Origin: JAWKUK01 sp041398605
GTDB taxonomy: Bacteria > Planctomycetota > UBA1135 > GCA-002686595
Assembly (NCBI GenBank): GCA_041398605.1
Contig: JAWKUK010000004.1
Span: forward strand, 248,001 to 312,000
Direction: 5' to 3'
Length of the DNA stretch: 64,000 nt
A program made the position numbers and the translations under genes. The notes below the pieces were generated by a model. The model did not search any database. It worked only from the letters and a program-made list of their open reading frames with translations, and had not been told where the DNA came from. Below, in pieces: positions 26,322-34,972 of this stretch (position 1 is its first letter; each line of letters opens with the position of its first letter).

Positions 26322-27563
26322 TCACTTGCGGAAGTACTGCTCGATGTCGCGGATCGAGAGGATGGTCAGGCCGCGGCTGATCGCGTCCTTGTAGACGGTC
26401 GTGTCGGCGACCTGCTCCATCACTTGCTCGCCCTCGTCGTTCTCGACCGGACGCGCGGCGCCGGCGATGAGGAAGTCCGTGTTGATGTCGATCTCGTCCT
26501 GGACCGTGATGCCGATTTCGTCGAGCAGGACACGCAGCTCCTTCTCGTTCCACACGCCGTCGAAGCGACCGGCGATGACCGCGTAGCGCTGGCCCTTGGC
26601 CTCATAGAGGTCGTTCCAGATGCGCTGCGTGGCGACGATCGGGGCGAACTTGTTGACCAGCGACTGGATGCGGCAGACCGCGCGGTCGGGCTGGACCTCG
26701 ATGACCTCGATGAAGCCCTTGACGTCCGTCGGGTCCGCGCCGGTGACGCGGAAGACCGTGCCCTCGGAGAGGCGGTCGCCGGCGCCGAGGTTGATCCAGA
26801 CGCGGCCGAGCTCGGTCGACACGGCGGTGACCTCGCCATCGGGGCGCTGGGCGGCGCGACGGATATCGTTCAGCTCGCGCGTCTTGTTGCGGACGTACGA
26901 CTGCATCTGCGCCTTCGACTCCTCGAGGCTCTTGTCGAGGGCGGCGAGCTCGCTCTGACGTGTCTTGACGTCGGTGTCGAGGCGGTTGCGCTCGCCCGTC
27001 AAGCGCTGGACGCTCGCCTCGAGGGTCGCGACCTCGTTGCGGGCGTTCGCCTGCGCGTCGCTGAGCTCGCTCTCGAGCGAGGTCAGGCGACCGTCCTTCT
27101 CGCGGCGCACGTCGGCCAAGGCGGTGCCGCCCTGCTGGACCTGCGAGGTGAGGTCCGCGTTGCGCTGCTTGAGCGCTGCGATCTCGCCTTGCAGCGTGGT
27201 GTAAGCGGTGCGCATGAGCGGCAGCGCGTCCTGGAACGTCGTCACGGAGGACATGTTCGGGAACGCGGCCTTGGAGGCCTCGAGCGCCTCGTTCATGGCC
27301 TCGAGGTTGGAGGGCACGCTGGTCGAGTCGCCGCGGAAGCCGACGAGGTCCGACAGGTCGTTCCACTTCTTGACTTCGACGATGTTCGCGTCGTCGGCCG
27401 ACCGTTGCGCTTCGAGCGCCGCCGCGAGCTCGCGACGGGCGTTCGCAGCGTCATCGCTCGCGACGTAGAACGCGCCGAGGGCGGCGAAGAGCAGCACGAA
27501 GGCGACGATGGTCCAGACCGCGCTGACGCGGGCGGCCCCGCGACGAGAGGACATGGTGAGCAT
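26322..27563 (-). CDS. Membrane-anchored coiled-coil protein with C-terminal BRCT-like domain
   Basis: 413 residues from ATG 27563 (ATG 27554 is equally possible); upstream frame rejected as antisense. One N-terminal membrane helix (VSAVWTIVAFVLLFAALGAF), then a long coiled coil (about residues 30-220, with stretches such as LKQRNADLTSQVQQG and QRLTGERNRLDTDVKTRQSE). A small beta-barrel follows (VWINLGAGDRLSEGTVFRVT). The last ~95 residues (AVIAGRFDGVWNEKELRVLL, DEIDINTDFLIAGAAR, AISRGLTILSIRDIEQYF) follow the BRCT pattern. The BRCT idea is inference. Lies upstream of tatC on the same strand. Confidence 0.7.
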   Translation of the reverse strand: MLTMSSRRGAARVSAVWTIVAFVLLFAALGAFYVASDDAANARRELAAALEAQRSADDANIVEVKKWNDLSDLVGFRGDSTSVPSNLEAMNEALEASKAAFPNMSSVTTFQDALPLMRTAYTTLQGEIAALKQRNADLTSQVQQGGTALADVRREKDGRLTSLESELSDAQANARNEVATLEASVQRLTGERNRLDTDVKTRQSELAALDKSLEESKAQMQSYVRNKTRELNDIRRAAQRPDGEVTAVSTELGRVWINLGAGDRLSEGTVFRVTGADPTDVKGFIEVIEVQPDRAVCRIQSLVNKFAPIVATQRIWNDLYEAKGQRYAVIAGRFDGVWNEKELRVLLDEIGITVQDEIDINTDFLIAGAARPVENDEGEQVMEQVADTTVYKDAISRGLTILSIRDIEQYFRK

Positions 27564-27915
27564 GGAGTGGGCTCGCTGGAGGGCCGCTCGACGCGCCGCG
27601 GCAAAGGCCGGACGCCGCGCACGGGCGGGCTCGGGGGGGAGTCTCGGGGGGATTGGTTGGGCCGCGGGCGAAGCGACCGCGTGGGGGGGTCCTGCGTCGG
27701 CGTCGCCGGGCGCGGGGGCGCCATGATGACCCGAGGCCCGCTCGGGGGCAAGAGCGTCCGGGCGTACGATCGCACCCGGACCCTCGAGGGCGCCGCCCGC
27801 CCCGCGTGAAAGGGAGCGAAAAGGCGCCACTGAGCGGCGCTCGGGCCCTCGCTGGGGCCCACCATGGGCTACCCTCGACGACCGCCGCGGTTGCACTCCG
27901 GCGCGAGATCCAACG

Positions 27916-28632
27916 GTGAAGCCCCCCCGAGCGCGCAAGAAAACGACCGTCATCGGCGTCCTCGGGGGCATCGCAGCCGGGAAGTCGCGCGCCGCCGAGG
28001 TGCTCGCCGGGCCGCAGGGCCTCGTCCTCGCGGCCGACGCGCTCGCGCACGAGGCCTTGGCGTCCCCCACTGTGCGGGCCGCGATCCTGGCCGCCTTCGG
28101 ACCCGAAGTCTTCGCCCCGCTGGCGCCTGCGGCCCCGCCAGCGCCCTCAGGGCCTCCTGGGCCTCCTGGGCAGCCTGGGCCGCCCGGACAGCCCGGCTTG
28201 CCTGTGGGCCCCGTCGACCGGGCCGCCCTGGCCCAGGTCGTGTTCGCCGACCCGGCCGCGCGGCGGCAACTGGAGGGTTGGATCCACCCCTGGGTTCGTG
28301 CGAGGATCTCCGCCGCGCTGGAGGAGGCGCGGAGCGAGGGACGGCCGCGGGTCGTGCTCGACGTGCCGCTGCTCCTCGAGCATGACGCCGAGCACGGGCT
28401 CGCGCGCGCGTGCGACCACCTCGTCTTTGTCGACGTGGACGCCGGGACGCGGGACCGCCGTGCCGTCCTCACCCGCGGCTGGCAGCCCGGGGAGGTCGCG
28501 CGGCGCGAAGCGACGCAGCTCCCACTCTCCGAGAAACGCCGCCGCGCCGACGTCGTCGTGCAAAACGACGGCACCCCAGAAGACTTCGAAGCCGCGCTCC
28601 GCGCGGCCCTCGCCGAGCTCGGCCTCGGCTGA
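27916..28632 (+). CDS. coaE: Dephospho-CoA kinase with collagen-like insertion
   Basis: 238 residues from GTG 27916. CoaE phosphorylates dephospho-CoA in the last step of CoA synthesis. P-loop GGIAAGKS, AADALAHEAL, WIHPWVRARI, VVLDVPLLLEH and the R-rich lid (TRDRRAVLTRG) are all family motifs. Between FGPEVF and VDRAALAQVVF, where other CoaE proteins have a few residues, there is a ~30-residue Pro/Gly insertion with six consecutive Gly-X-Y triplets (GPPGPPGQPGPPGQPGLP, residues 79-96). The catalytic residues look intact. Confidence 0.93.
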   Translation: MKPPRARKKTTVIGVLGGIAAGKSRAAEVLAGPQGLVLAADALAHEALASPTVRAAILAAFGPEVFAPLAPAAPPAPSGPPGPPGQPGPPGQPGLPVGPVDRAALAQVVFADPAARRQLEGWIHPWVRARISAALEEARSEGRPRVVLDVPLLLEHDAEHGLARACDHLVFVDVDAGTRDRRAVLTRGWQPGEVARREATQLPLSEKRRRADVVVQNDGTPEDFEAALRAALAELGLG

Positions 28633-28669
28633 ACGCGTGTCGGGTCCCTAGACGACCCACCCCAAATCG

Positions 28670-30142
28670 ATGACCGACGCCTACGCCCAGCAGAAGTTCA
28701 ACAAGTTCAAGAAGAACCGCCCCTTCAAGCAGCGCAAGCAAGAGTTCAAGCAGAAGCAGGCGGTGCAAAAGGGCACAGGCGTGTTCGTGAACTTCGACGC
28801 GGTGCCGAAGGACCTCAGCGAGGAGGAGTACGACGACCTCGTCGCCTCCCTGCCGAAGTCGCGCAAGAAGAAGCACCCGGAGCACGACCTCAGCGAGGTG
28901 CAGGCCATGAACCTCTCGGAGGTGCACGACCTGGCCGACAACGAGGGCCTCGAGGACTTCGCCGCGCGCAACCGGCGCGACGGAATCTGGAAGCTCGCCA
29001 CCCATTGGCTGCAGCGCCACGAGGTCGTGAACATCGAGGGCGTCGTCCAGGTCCAAGGCCCCGGCCTCGTCTGGCTGCGCTCGCGCGCGAACGACTACAC
29101 CCCGGCGGACGACGACATCTTCGTGCCGCCGTCGCTCGTCGAGCGCTTCGGGCTGCTCGAGGGCATGACCGTGCGTGGGCGCCTGCGCGCGCCGCTCGAG
29201 GGCGAGGGCTACCTGTGCCTCCACGACGTCGACCTGATCGACGCCCACGAGCCGGAGGACGCGGACGGCCGCGCGCCATTCAAGGAGCTCGTCCCGATCT
29301 ATCCGGACGATCGTGTCATCCTCGAGGGCACCAAGGAGAACCCCCTCGAGATGCGCATCGCGGACCTCGTGACGCCCATTGGCCTCGGCCAGCGCGGCCT
29401 CATCGTCGCCCCCCCGCGCACCGGCAAGACGGTGCTGCTGCACATGCTCGCGAAGTCGATCGTGCACTCGCGGCCGAAGGCGCACCTCATCATCCTGCTC
29501 GTGGACGAGCGGCCGGAGGAGGTCACCGACTTCGAGCGCTCGATCACCGGCGAGCGCGTCGAGGTCGTCAGCTCGACCTTTGACGAGCCGGCCGCGCGCC
29601 ACATCCAGGTCGCGCACATGGTCATCGAGCGCGCGAAGCGCCTCGTCGAGTCCGGCGAGGACGTCGTGGTGCTGCTCGACTCGATCACGCGCCTCGCGCG
29701 GGCGTGCAACGTCGAAGCGCCGAGCAACGGCAAGCTGCTCTCCGGGGGCCTCGAGGCCACCGCGCTGCAGTTCCCGAAGCGCTTCTTCGGCGCCGCACGC
29801 AACATCGAAGGCGGCGGCTCGCTGACAATCCTCGGCACCGCGTTGATCGAGACGGGCTCGAAGATGGACGAGGTGATCTTCGAGGAGTTCAAGGGCACGG
29901 GCAACATGGAGATCGTGCTCGACCGGCGCCTCTCCGACCGCCGCATCTTCCCCGCGATCGACATCAACCGCTCCGGCACCCGGAAGGAGGAGCTCCTGTT
30001 CACCCGCGAGGAGATCGAGCGGGTGTGGGTGCTGCGCAAGGTGCTGAACGAGCTCGACCCAGTCGAGGCCATGGAGATGCTCATCGCGAAGATGAGCAAG
30101 ACGCGCGTCAACGGCGAGTTCCTGATGACGATCGGCGGGTGA
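28670..30142 (+). CDS. rho: Transcription termination factor Rho
   Basis: 490 residues from ATG 28670. Hexameric RNA helicase that terminates transcription. RNA-binding cold-shock domain DYTPADDDIFVPPSLVERF, Walker A APPRTGKT, Walker B VVVLLDSITRLARA, and RFFGAARNIEGGGSLTILG near the central pore. The N-terminus (about residues 1-75) is an extra Lys/Gln-rich segment (QQKFNKFKKNRPFKQRKQ) likely to be disordered and RNA-binding. Follows coaE by 37 bases. The scarcity of U-tracts after hairpins in the window fits heavy use of Rho. Confidence 0.97.
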   Translation: MTDAYAQQKFNKFKKNRPFKQRKQEFKQKQAVQKGTGVFVNFDAVPKDLSEEEYDDLVASLPKSRKKKHPEHDLSEVQAMNLSEVHDLADNEGLEDFAARNRRDGIWKLATHWLQRHEVVNIEGVVQVQGPGLVWLRSRANDYTPADDDIFVPPSLVERFGLLEGMTVRGRLRAPLEGEGYLCLHDVDLIDAHEPEDADGRAPFKELVPIYPDDRVILEGTKENPLEMRIADLVTPIGLGQRGLIVAPPRTGKTVLLHMLAKSIVHSRPKAHLIILLVDERPEEVTDFERSITGERVEVVSSTFDEPAARHIQVAHMVIERAKRLVESGEDVVVLLDSITRLARACNVEAPSNGKLLSGGLEATALQFPKRFFGAARNIEGGGSLTILGTALIETGSKMDEVIFEEFKGTGNMEIVLDRRLSDRRIFPAIDINRSGTRKEELLFTREEIERVWVLRKVLNELDPVEAMEMLIAKMSKTRVNGEFLMTIGG

Positions 30143-30418
30143 CGCGCCGCGGGAAGCTGGCCCCCACCAGCGTTACGAGCGCATTTCTCCGCCAGGGGCG
30201 GTAAGCAGCGCGAGCGCCTCCCTGAGCGGGCGGTGTCGTATCACCCCATGTGTGGAGCTTCGGTCGGGGGCCCGGCGAACGTCGCCGGGGCCGCCGCACC
30301 CGAGGGAATTCATCAGGGGATCGGCGTGAAAACTCGATGCGGAGGGCGTGCCCGGACGCCCGAGCTCAGCGCCGTGGGGCGGGGGCCGTGGTCGACCACC
30401 ACCCATAAGAGAGCCCCC

Positions 30419-33355
30419 ATGAAGGTCGCAGTCCTCGTCGCCGCCCAAGATCGCCCCGAGCACGTGGAGCGGCTCTCGGGCTGGCTCGCGCGCAACATGA
30501 CCTACGACTACGACCTCTTTGTCGTCGAGTCAGGGGGCGCTCCCTCGGGCCCTACGTACGGGGTCAGCCTGAGCCAAAGCGCAGCGGAGCGCTCGGCCCA
30601 GACCCTCCACCACCCAGATGCGACGCTGCGCGGCCCCTGCTTCGCGCAGAACGTCGCGCTGGAGCACGCCCGCGCCGTCGGACAGATCGGCATCCCCTAC
30701 GACTTCTACTGGGCGTTGGCGGTGGACGTCGCGCTCCCGGAGGGCGTCGATGTCGCGCGCTCGCTCATCGCCGCGTTCCAGGACGCGCCGCGCCTCGCGC
30801 TCCTCGCGCCCACGCGCGCCGACGCCCCCCACCGCGCCGACTCCGGGGCCGACCCCGGGGCCGACCCTGACGCGCGCCAGAGGCCGGGCGGCGGCTGGCG
30901 CCCCACCGCCACCTGCGCCGACGCGTGCCTCATGCTGCGCGCGGAGGCGGTCGAGGAGGTTGGATTCCTGAACCCGGACTTCCGCTACGGCCTCGGCGCA
31001 GTGCACGAGCTCTCGTATCACTTGCACTTCGCCGGCTGGCGCGTGGGCTACAGCGATGACGTGACGTACTCGCGCGCAGAGCGCGTCTCGACCCACGCAG
31101 CCGCCGCGCTGAGCGACGACCGCTTCGAAGGCGACGCCAGCGAGCGCCCGGCGCAGCGCTTCGCCTACGCGTACTTCACAAGGGTCTATGGCCCCGATTG
31201 GCCGCAGCGCTTCTGGGCGGAGGTCCAGCCGTTCGGGCCCGAGCGCGACACCTTCGCGCTCGACGCGCGGACCTGGGCGCAGCACTTCACGTTCGACGAG
31301 CTCGCCACGCTCGCGGCCTCGCGCCCGCTCTACGTCGCGACACGACGCGGTCGCGGGGTCGTAGACGACGGTCCGACCGCGCGCCCGACGCCTGCGAGCT
31401 GCGGCGCGCACGCGGTCCCTGCGGCGCGAGCCGAGGGCACCCGGGTGCTGATCAGCGCAGCCGCGGAGGCGCGCGAGGGCTGGCAGAACGTCGCCCTCAC
31501 AGCGTCGGGGCACGACCACGAGCTCGGCATGCTCGCCGATGGCGCCGCCGACGTCATCGAGGCGCAGCAAGTCCTGCAATACATGACCCCGGCGGCCACG
31601 CGGCGCACGCTCCGCGCCTGGCGGCGCGCCCTAGCGCCGGGCGGCGAGCTGCGCATCGCCGCGCCGGACCTGGAGCGCTGTGTCGCCCTGATCGGGGCCG
31701 GGCCGACGGGCGCCGTCGAGGACGATGACCGCGGCCTCAGCGCCTTGTTCGGCGACCCCAAGCGCGTCGATTTGCACGGCGCCGCCCGCGCGCATCGCTG
31801 GGCCTGGACGGCGAAGACGCTGGCGGATGCGCTCGCTGACGCGGGCTTCGTCGAGGTCCGCGAGTTGCCGCTGGAGACCGCCCGCGCCGATCACGACATG
31901 CTCCTCTCGGCGCGCGCAGGCGTGGCCCGCGGCGCGAGCCAAGGCGCGTCCAGCGCAGGGCCCTTGACCGCGACGCCGGGCGCAACCGACGGGGAGGCCG
32001 CTGCGTCGGTCGCGGACTGGCGCGACACCATGGATCGGACGCGCAAGGCCGTCTTTGCGGCGCCGCCTTACGACGACGCGGCCGCCCTCGACCGGTTCTT
32101 CGACGCCTTCGCGCGCGCGCTGTGTGGGCGCGCCGACGCCTACCTCGTGCTGCGCGTCGACCCCGCGGCGTATCCGGACGCCGGGCAGGTGTTCGCGGCC
32201 CTCGAAGCCAGCCATGACCGAGCGCTCGGCAAGGACACGAGGCTCGACGTCACGGTCGTCGGGGGCCCGCTGTCCGAGGCCGACTGGCGGGAGCTCGACG
32301 CAGCATGCACATGCCAGATCGCGACGGAGGGCGGGCGCCACGACGTGCGGCTCACGCTCCCCACTGCGCCCGTCGCGCGCGACGTCGCGGCGCTGCAGCG
32401 TGCGCTCGCGGGCGGGACGACATCGGCGGGCGGCCAACCTGTGGCTCAGCCGGAGGCCGCGCCCGTTAGTCAGACGCATGCAGGAGCGCCCGACACGGGC
32501 GCAGCGAGCGCAGCGATCGCGGCCATGACGAAGCCCGCGCCGCCCGAGGCAGACCTCGCGCTGACGCTGCGAGACGGGGTGATCGTGCCGCCGGGGATCA
32601 CCCCCGACCAGGCGCTCCTGAAGCGCATCGCCGCGCTGCATCCCTGGTTCTACCCGGTGGAGATCGACGGCTTGACCGTCGTCCCTGGGGTCGGCACCGC
32701 CTACGCGCCCGACTGGCTCGCGAACCGCGCCGCGTGCCGCGCGACGATGCTCGTCGAGGAGGTCCTGCGGCGCTTCGACCTGCGCGGGAAGCGGGTGCTC
32801 GACCTGGCCTGCAACCTCGGCTTCTGGTCGTCGTTCTACGCGCAAGCAGGGGCGCAGAGCGTGCTTGGGGTGGAAGCGGACGCCCGCCATGTGGCCCAAG
32901 GACAGCTCTTCTGGGAGCGCGGCAAGTTCTTGGGCGCCGGGACCCACGAGCTCTTGGCGGGCGCTGCGGACGACCCGAGCGTGTGGTCGGAGATCAGCGC
33001 GCGGGGCCCGTTCGACGTGACGCTCTGCGCGGGGCTCGACCCGCAGAGTGACCGCTACGTCGACGCGCTGCGCCGCGCGGCAGACGTGACGGAAGAAGCG
33101 CTCATCGTCGACACGCGGGTGCGCGCGCTGGACGCGTCCGAGGACGATCGGACGCCGGACCGCGCCGTGCTCCTGGCACACCTGCGCTCGTTCGGCCTCG
33201 AACCCGAGGTCCTGCCTGTGCGCTTCCCGAGCCAACCCGGCGTCGACGGCGCAGACAGCTACGCGGACGGCGCACGGATCACGGTCCTCGCGCGCAAGGC
33301 CGCCGTCCTGCGACCTCTCAACGGGTCGCTGATCGGGACGAACGGCGCGCCGTGA
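30419..33355 (+). CDS. Three-domain glycosyltransferase / methyltransferase / methyltransferase
   Basis: 978 residues from ATG 30419, preceded by AAGAGAG. Residues ~1-270 resemble a GT-A (family 2) glycosyltransferase: MKVAVLVAAQDRPEHVERL, then CADACLMLRAEAVEEVGFLN and AGWRVGYSDDVTY. Residues ~335-500 resemble a methyltransferase-11 type domain (AADVIEAQQVLQYM, LRAWRRALAPGGELRIAAPD). Residues ~500-745 are unassigned. Residues ~775-960 are a class I SAM methyltransferase with motif I VLDLACNLGFWSSFYA and acidic GVEADARH. Together with the next gene it suggests a polysaccharide or O-antigen modification pathway. Confidence 0.72.
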   Translation: MKVAVLVAAQDRPEHVERLSGWLARNMTYDYDLFVVESGGAPSGPTYGVSLSQSAAERSAQTLHHPDATLRGPCFAQNVALEHARAVGQIGIPYDFYWALAVDVALPEGVDVARSLIAAFQDAPRLALLAPTRADAPHRADSGADPGADPDARQRPGGGWRPTATCADACLMLRAEAVEEVGFLNPDFRYGLGAVHELSYHLHFAGWRVGYSDDVTYSRAERVSTHAAAALSDDRFEGDASERPAQRFAYAYFTRVYGPDWPQRFWAEVQPFGPERDTFALDARTWAQHFTFDELATLAASRPLYVATRRGRGVVDDGPTARPTPASCGAHAVPAARAEGTRVLISAAAEAREGWQNVALTASGHDHELGMLADGAADVIEAQQVLQYMTPAATRRTLRAWRRALAPGGELRIAAPDLERCVALIGAGPTGAVEDDDRGLSALFGDPKRVDLHGAARAHRWAWTAKTLADALADAGFVEVRELPLETARADHDMLLSARAGVARGASQGASSAGPLTATPGATDGEAAASVADWRDTMDRTRKAVFAAPPYDDAAALDRFFDAFARALCGRADAYLVLRVDPAAYPDAGQVFAALEASHDRALGKDTRLDVTVVGGPLSEADWRELDAACTCQIATEGGRHDVRLTLPTAPVARDVAALQRALAGGTTSAGGQPVAQPEAAPVSQTHAGAPDTGAASAAIAAMTKPAPPEADLALTLRDGVIVPPGITPDQALLKRIAALHPWFYPVEIDGLTVVPGVGTAYAPDWLANRAACRATMLVEEVLRRFDLRGKRVLDLACNLGFWSSFYAQAGAQSVLGVEADARHVAQGQLFWERGKFLGAGTHELLAGAADDPSVWSEISARGPFDVTLCAGLDPQSDRYVDALRRAADVTEEALIVDTRVRALDASEDDRTPDRAVLLAHLRSFGLEPEVLPVRFPSQPGVDGADSYADGARITVLARKAAVLRPLNGSLIGTNGAP

Positions 33356-34521
33356 GCCACGCGCGCGCCGCGCGCGTGGGGTACATTCGGTGGCGATGCC
33401 TCGCCAAGTGGACCCGCCTGATTCGCCCAACCCGCCCGCCTCCCCGACGCTTTGAGCGCGTCGCCCAAACCCCGAGCCAGCTCTGGGCCGTCGTCATGGC
33501 AGGCGGCTCCGGGACGCGCTTCTGGCCCGCGAGCCGGCTCGCGCGGCCGAAGCAATTCCTGCGCGTTATCGGAGACCGCAGCCTCCTGCAAGGCACCGTC
33601 GACCGGCTCGCGCCGCTCGTGCCGCCGGAGCGCGTCCTCGTCATCGGCGCGCGGGCCCACGTCGAGCTCGTGCATGAGCAGCTGCCAGAGATCCCGCGCG
33701 AGAACGTGCTCGGCGAACCCTGCGCGCGAGGCACGCTGCCCTGCGCAGCTTGGGCCGCAGCCGTGATCGGGCGCCGTGATCCGAACGCCGTGTTCGCGTT
33801 GCTGCCCGCGGATCACGTCATCGCGCCCGCCGAAGCGTTCCGAGCGACGCTGCAGCGCGCGCACGCAGCAGCGCACAGCGACGCCTTGCCCGTCGTCTTC
33901 GGGATCCGCCCCTCCTATCCCGCGACAGGCTTCGGTTGGATCGAGACGCGGGAGCCGCTGGGCGGCGCTCGCGCCGTCGTCGACCTCGCGCGCTTCGTCG
34001 AGAAGCCGGACGCGACGCGCGCGACCGAGTTCCTTGCGTCAGGGCGCTTCAGCTGGAATGGCGGCGTCTTCGTGTGGAGCGTGCGCACCATCGACGCGCT
34101 GCTCGCGGCCCACGCGCCGCAGCACCGCGCGACCTTCGCGGCAGACGCCGTCGATGACGAGGCCTTTGGGGCGCTGCCGAACGAATCGATCGATGTAGGG
34201 ATCATGGAGCGCGTGACCGAAGCGCGCGTCGTCGACGCCGACTTCACATGGAGCGACGTCGGCTCCTGGAACGCGCTGGCGGAGGTCCTCGAACAAGACG
34301 CGGTCGGGAACTGCGCGGCCGGCGGGACGGACCTCGTCGCGGTCGACTCCGCCGGTTGTGTGGTCCATGGGCCCGCGGGCTCCCTGACGGCGCTCGTGGG
34401 CGTCGAGGGCTTGATCGTCGCGCGGGACGGGGACGCGGTGCTGGTGGCGCGCATCGACCGCGCCCAAGACGTGCGCAAGGTGGTCGAGGAACTCAAGCAG
34501 CGCGCCCCGGAGCGGCTCTGA
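33352..34521 (+). CDS. manC: Mannose-1-phosphate guanylyltransferase
   Basis: 389 residues from a GTG overlapping the previous stop (GTGA); a GTG at 33376 is an alternative. Makes GDP-mannose from mannose-1-phosphate and GTP. Nucleotide-binding motif VVMAGGSGTRFWPASR, then FALLPADHVI, the sugar-binding VVDLARFVEKP and FSWNGGVFVWS. It ends after the nucleotidyltransferase/left-handed helix part and lacks the isomerase domain of bifunctional ManC/AlgA. The ~47 residues before the MAGG motif are longer than usual and the true start may be downstream. Confidence 0.9.
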   Translation: MSHARAARVGYIRWRCLAKWTRLIRPTRPPPRRFERVAQTPSQLWAVVMAGGSGTRFWPASRLARPKQFLRVIGDRSLLQGTVDRLAPLVPPERVLVIGARAHVELVHEQLPEIPRENVLGEPCARGTLPCAAWAAAVIGRRDPNAVFALLPADHVIAPAEAFRATLQRAHAAAHSDALPVVFGIRPSYPATGFGWIETREPLGGARAVVDLARFVEKPDATRATEFLASGRFSWNGGVFVWSVRTIDALLAAHAPQHRATFAADAVDDEAFGALPNESIDVGIMERVTEARVVDADFTWSDVGSWNALAEVLEQDAVGNCAAGGTDLVAVDSAGCVVHGPAGSLTALVGVEGLIVARDGDAVLVARIDRAQDVRKVVEELKQRAPERL

Positions 34522-34540
34522 CGTCGCTACGCTGGCGGCC

Positions 34541-34963
34541 ATGAAACGCGCTGCCCTGGGCATCGATCACGGCACCCGACGCACCGGCTTCGCGGTGGTC
34601 GATGCGCTGCGCATCGCCGTGACGCCCCTGCAGACCGCTGAGGCAACGGGAGCTGCGCTCCTGAAGCACATCGAACGGCTGCTCGACGAGCGCGACATCG
34701 CGCACTTCATCGTCGGCTATCCGCTGAACATGGACGGGACGCCGGGCCCGCGCTCGGCCGACGTCGACGCGTTCATCGCCACCCTGAGCGCGCGGTTCCC
34801 GCGCGTCGCAGTGGTCCGCCAGGACGAGCGCCTCACGACGAAGGAGGCCGAGTCGCGGCTCGTCGAAGCCGGGCACCGCGGCCTCGCGCGCAAGGCGCGC
34901 AAGGACGCGTGGAGCGCAGCCATCCTCTTGGAAGATTGGATCCAGGCCGGCGAGCCGACCTGA
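34541..34963 (+). CDS. ruvX: Putative pre-16S rRNA nuclease / RuvX resolvase (YqgF family)
   Basis: 140 residues from ATG 34541, the normal length. RNase H-like fold with the first catalytic Asp in LGIDHGTRRTGFAV, VGYPLNMDGTPGPRS, and VVRQDERLTTKEAESRL. Members mature 16S rRNA 5' ends or resolve Holliday junctions. Ends 9 bases before the convergent kinase gene. Confidence 0.94.
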   Translation: MKRAALGIDHGTRRTGFAVVDALRIAVTPLQTAEATGAALLKHIERLLDERDIAHFIVGYPLNMDGTPGPRSADVDAFIATLSARFPRVAVVRQDERLTTKEAESRLVEAGHRGLARKARKDAWSAAILLEDWIQAGEPT

Positions 34964-34972
34964 GCGGGTCGC

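Noticed and set aside
23609..26380. Long plus-strand frame across cinA and tatC
   Set aside because: Spans two unmistakable minus-strand genes and their gap; low-complexity RRG/DRG composition.
33396..33455. 20-codon leader peptide frame before manC
   Set aside because: Proline-rich, overlapping the proposed manC 5' coding region, with no attenuator structure seen.
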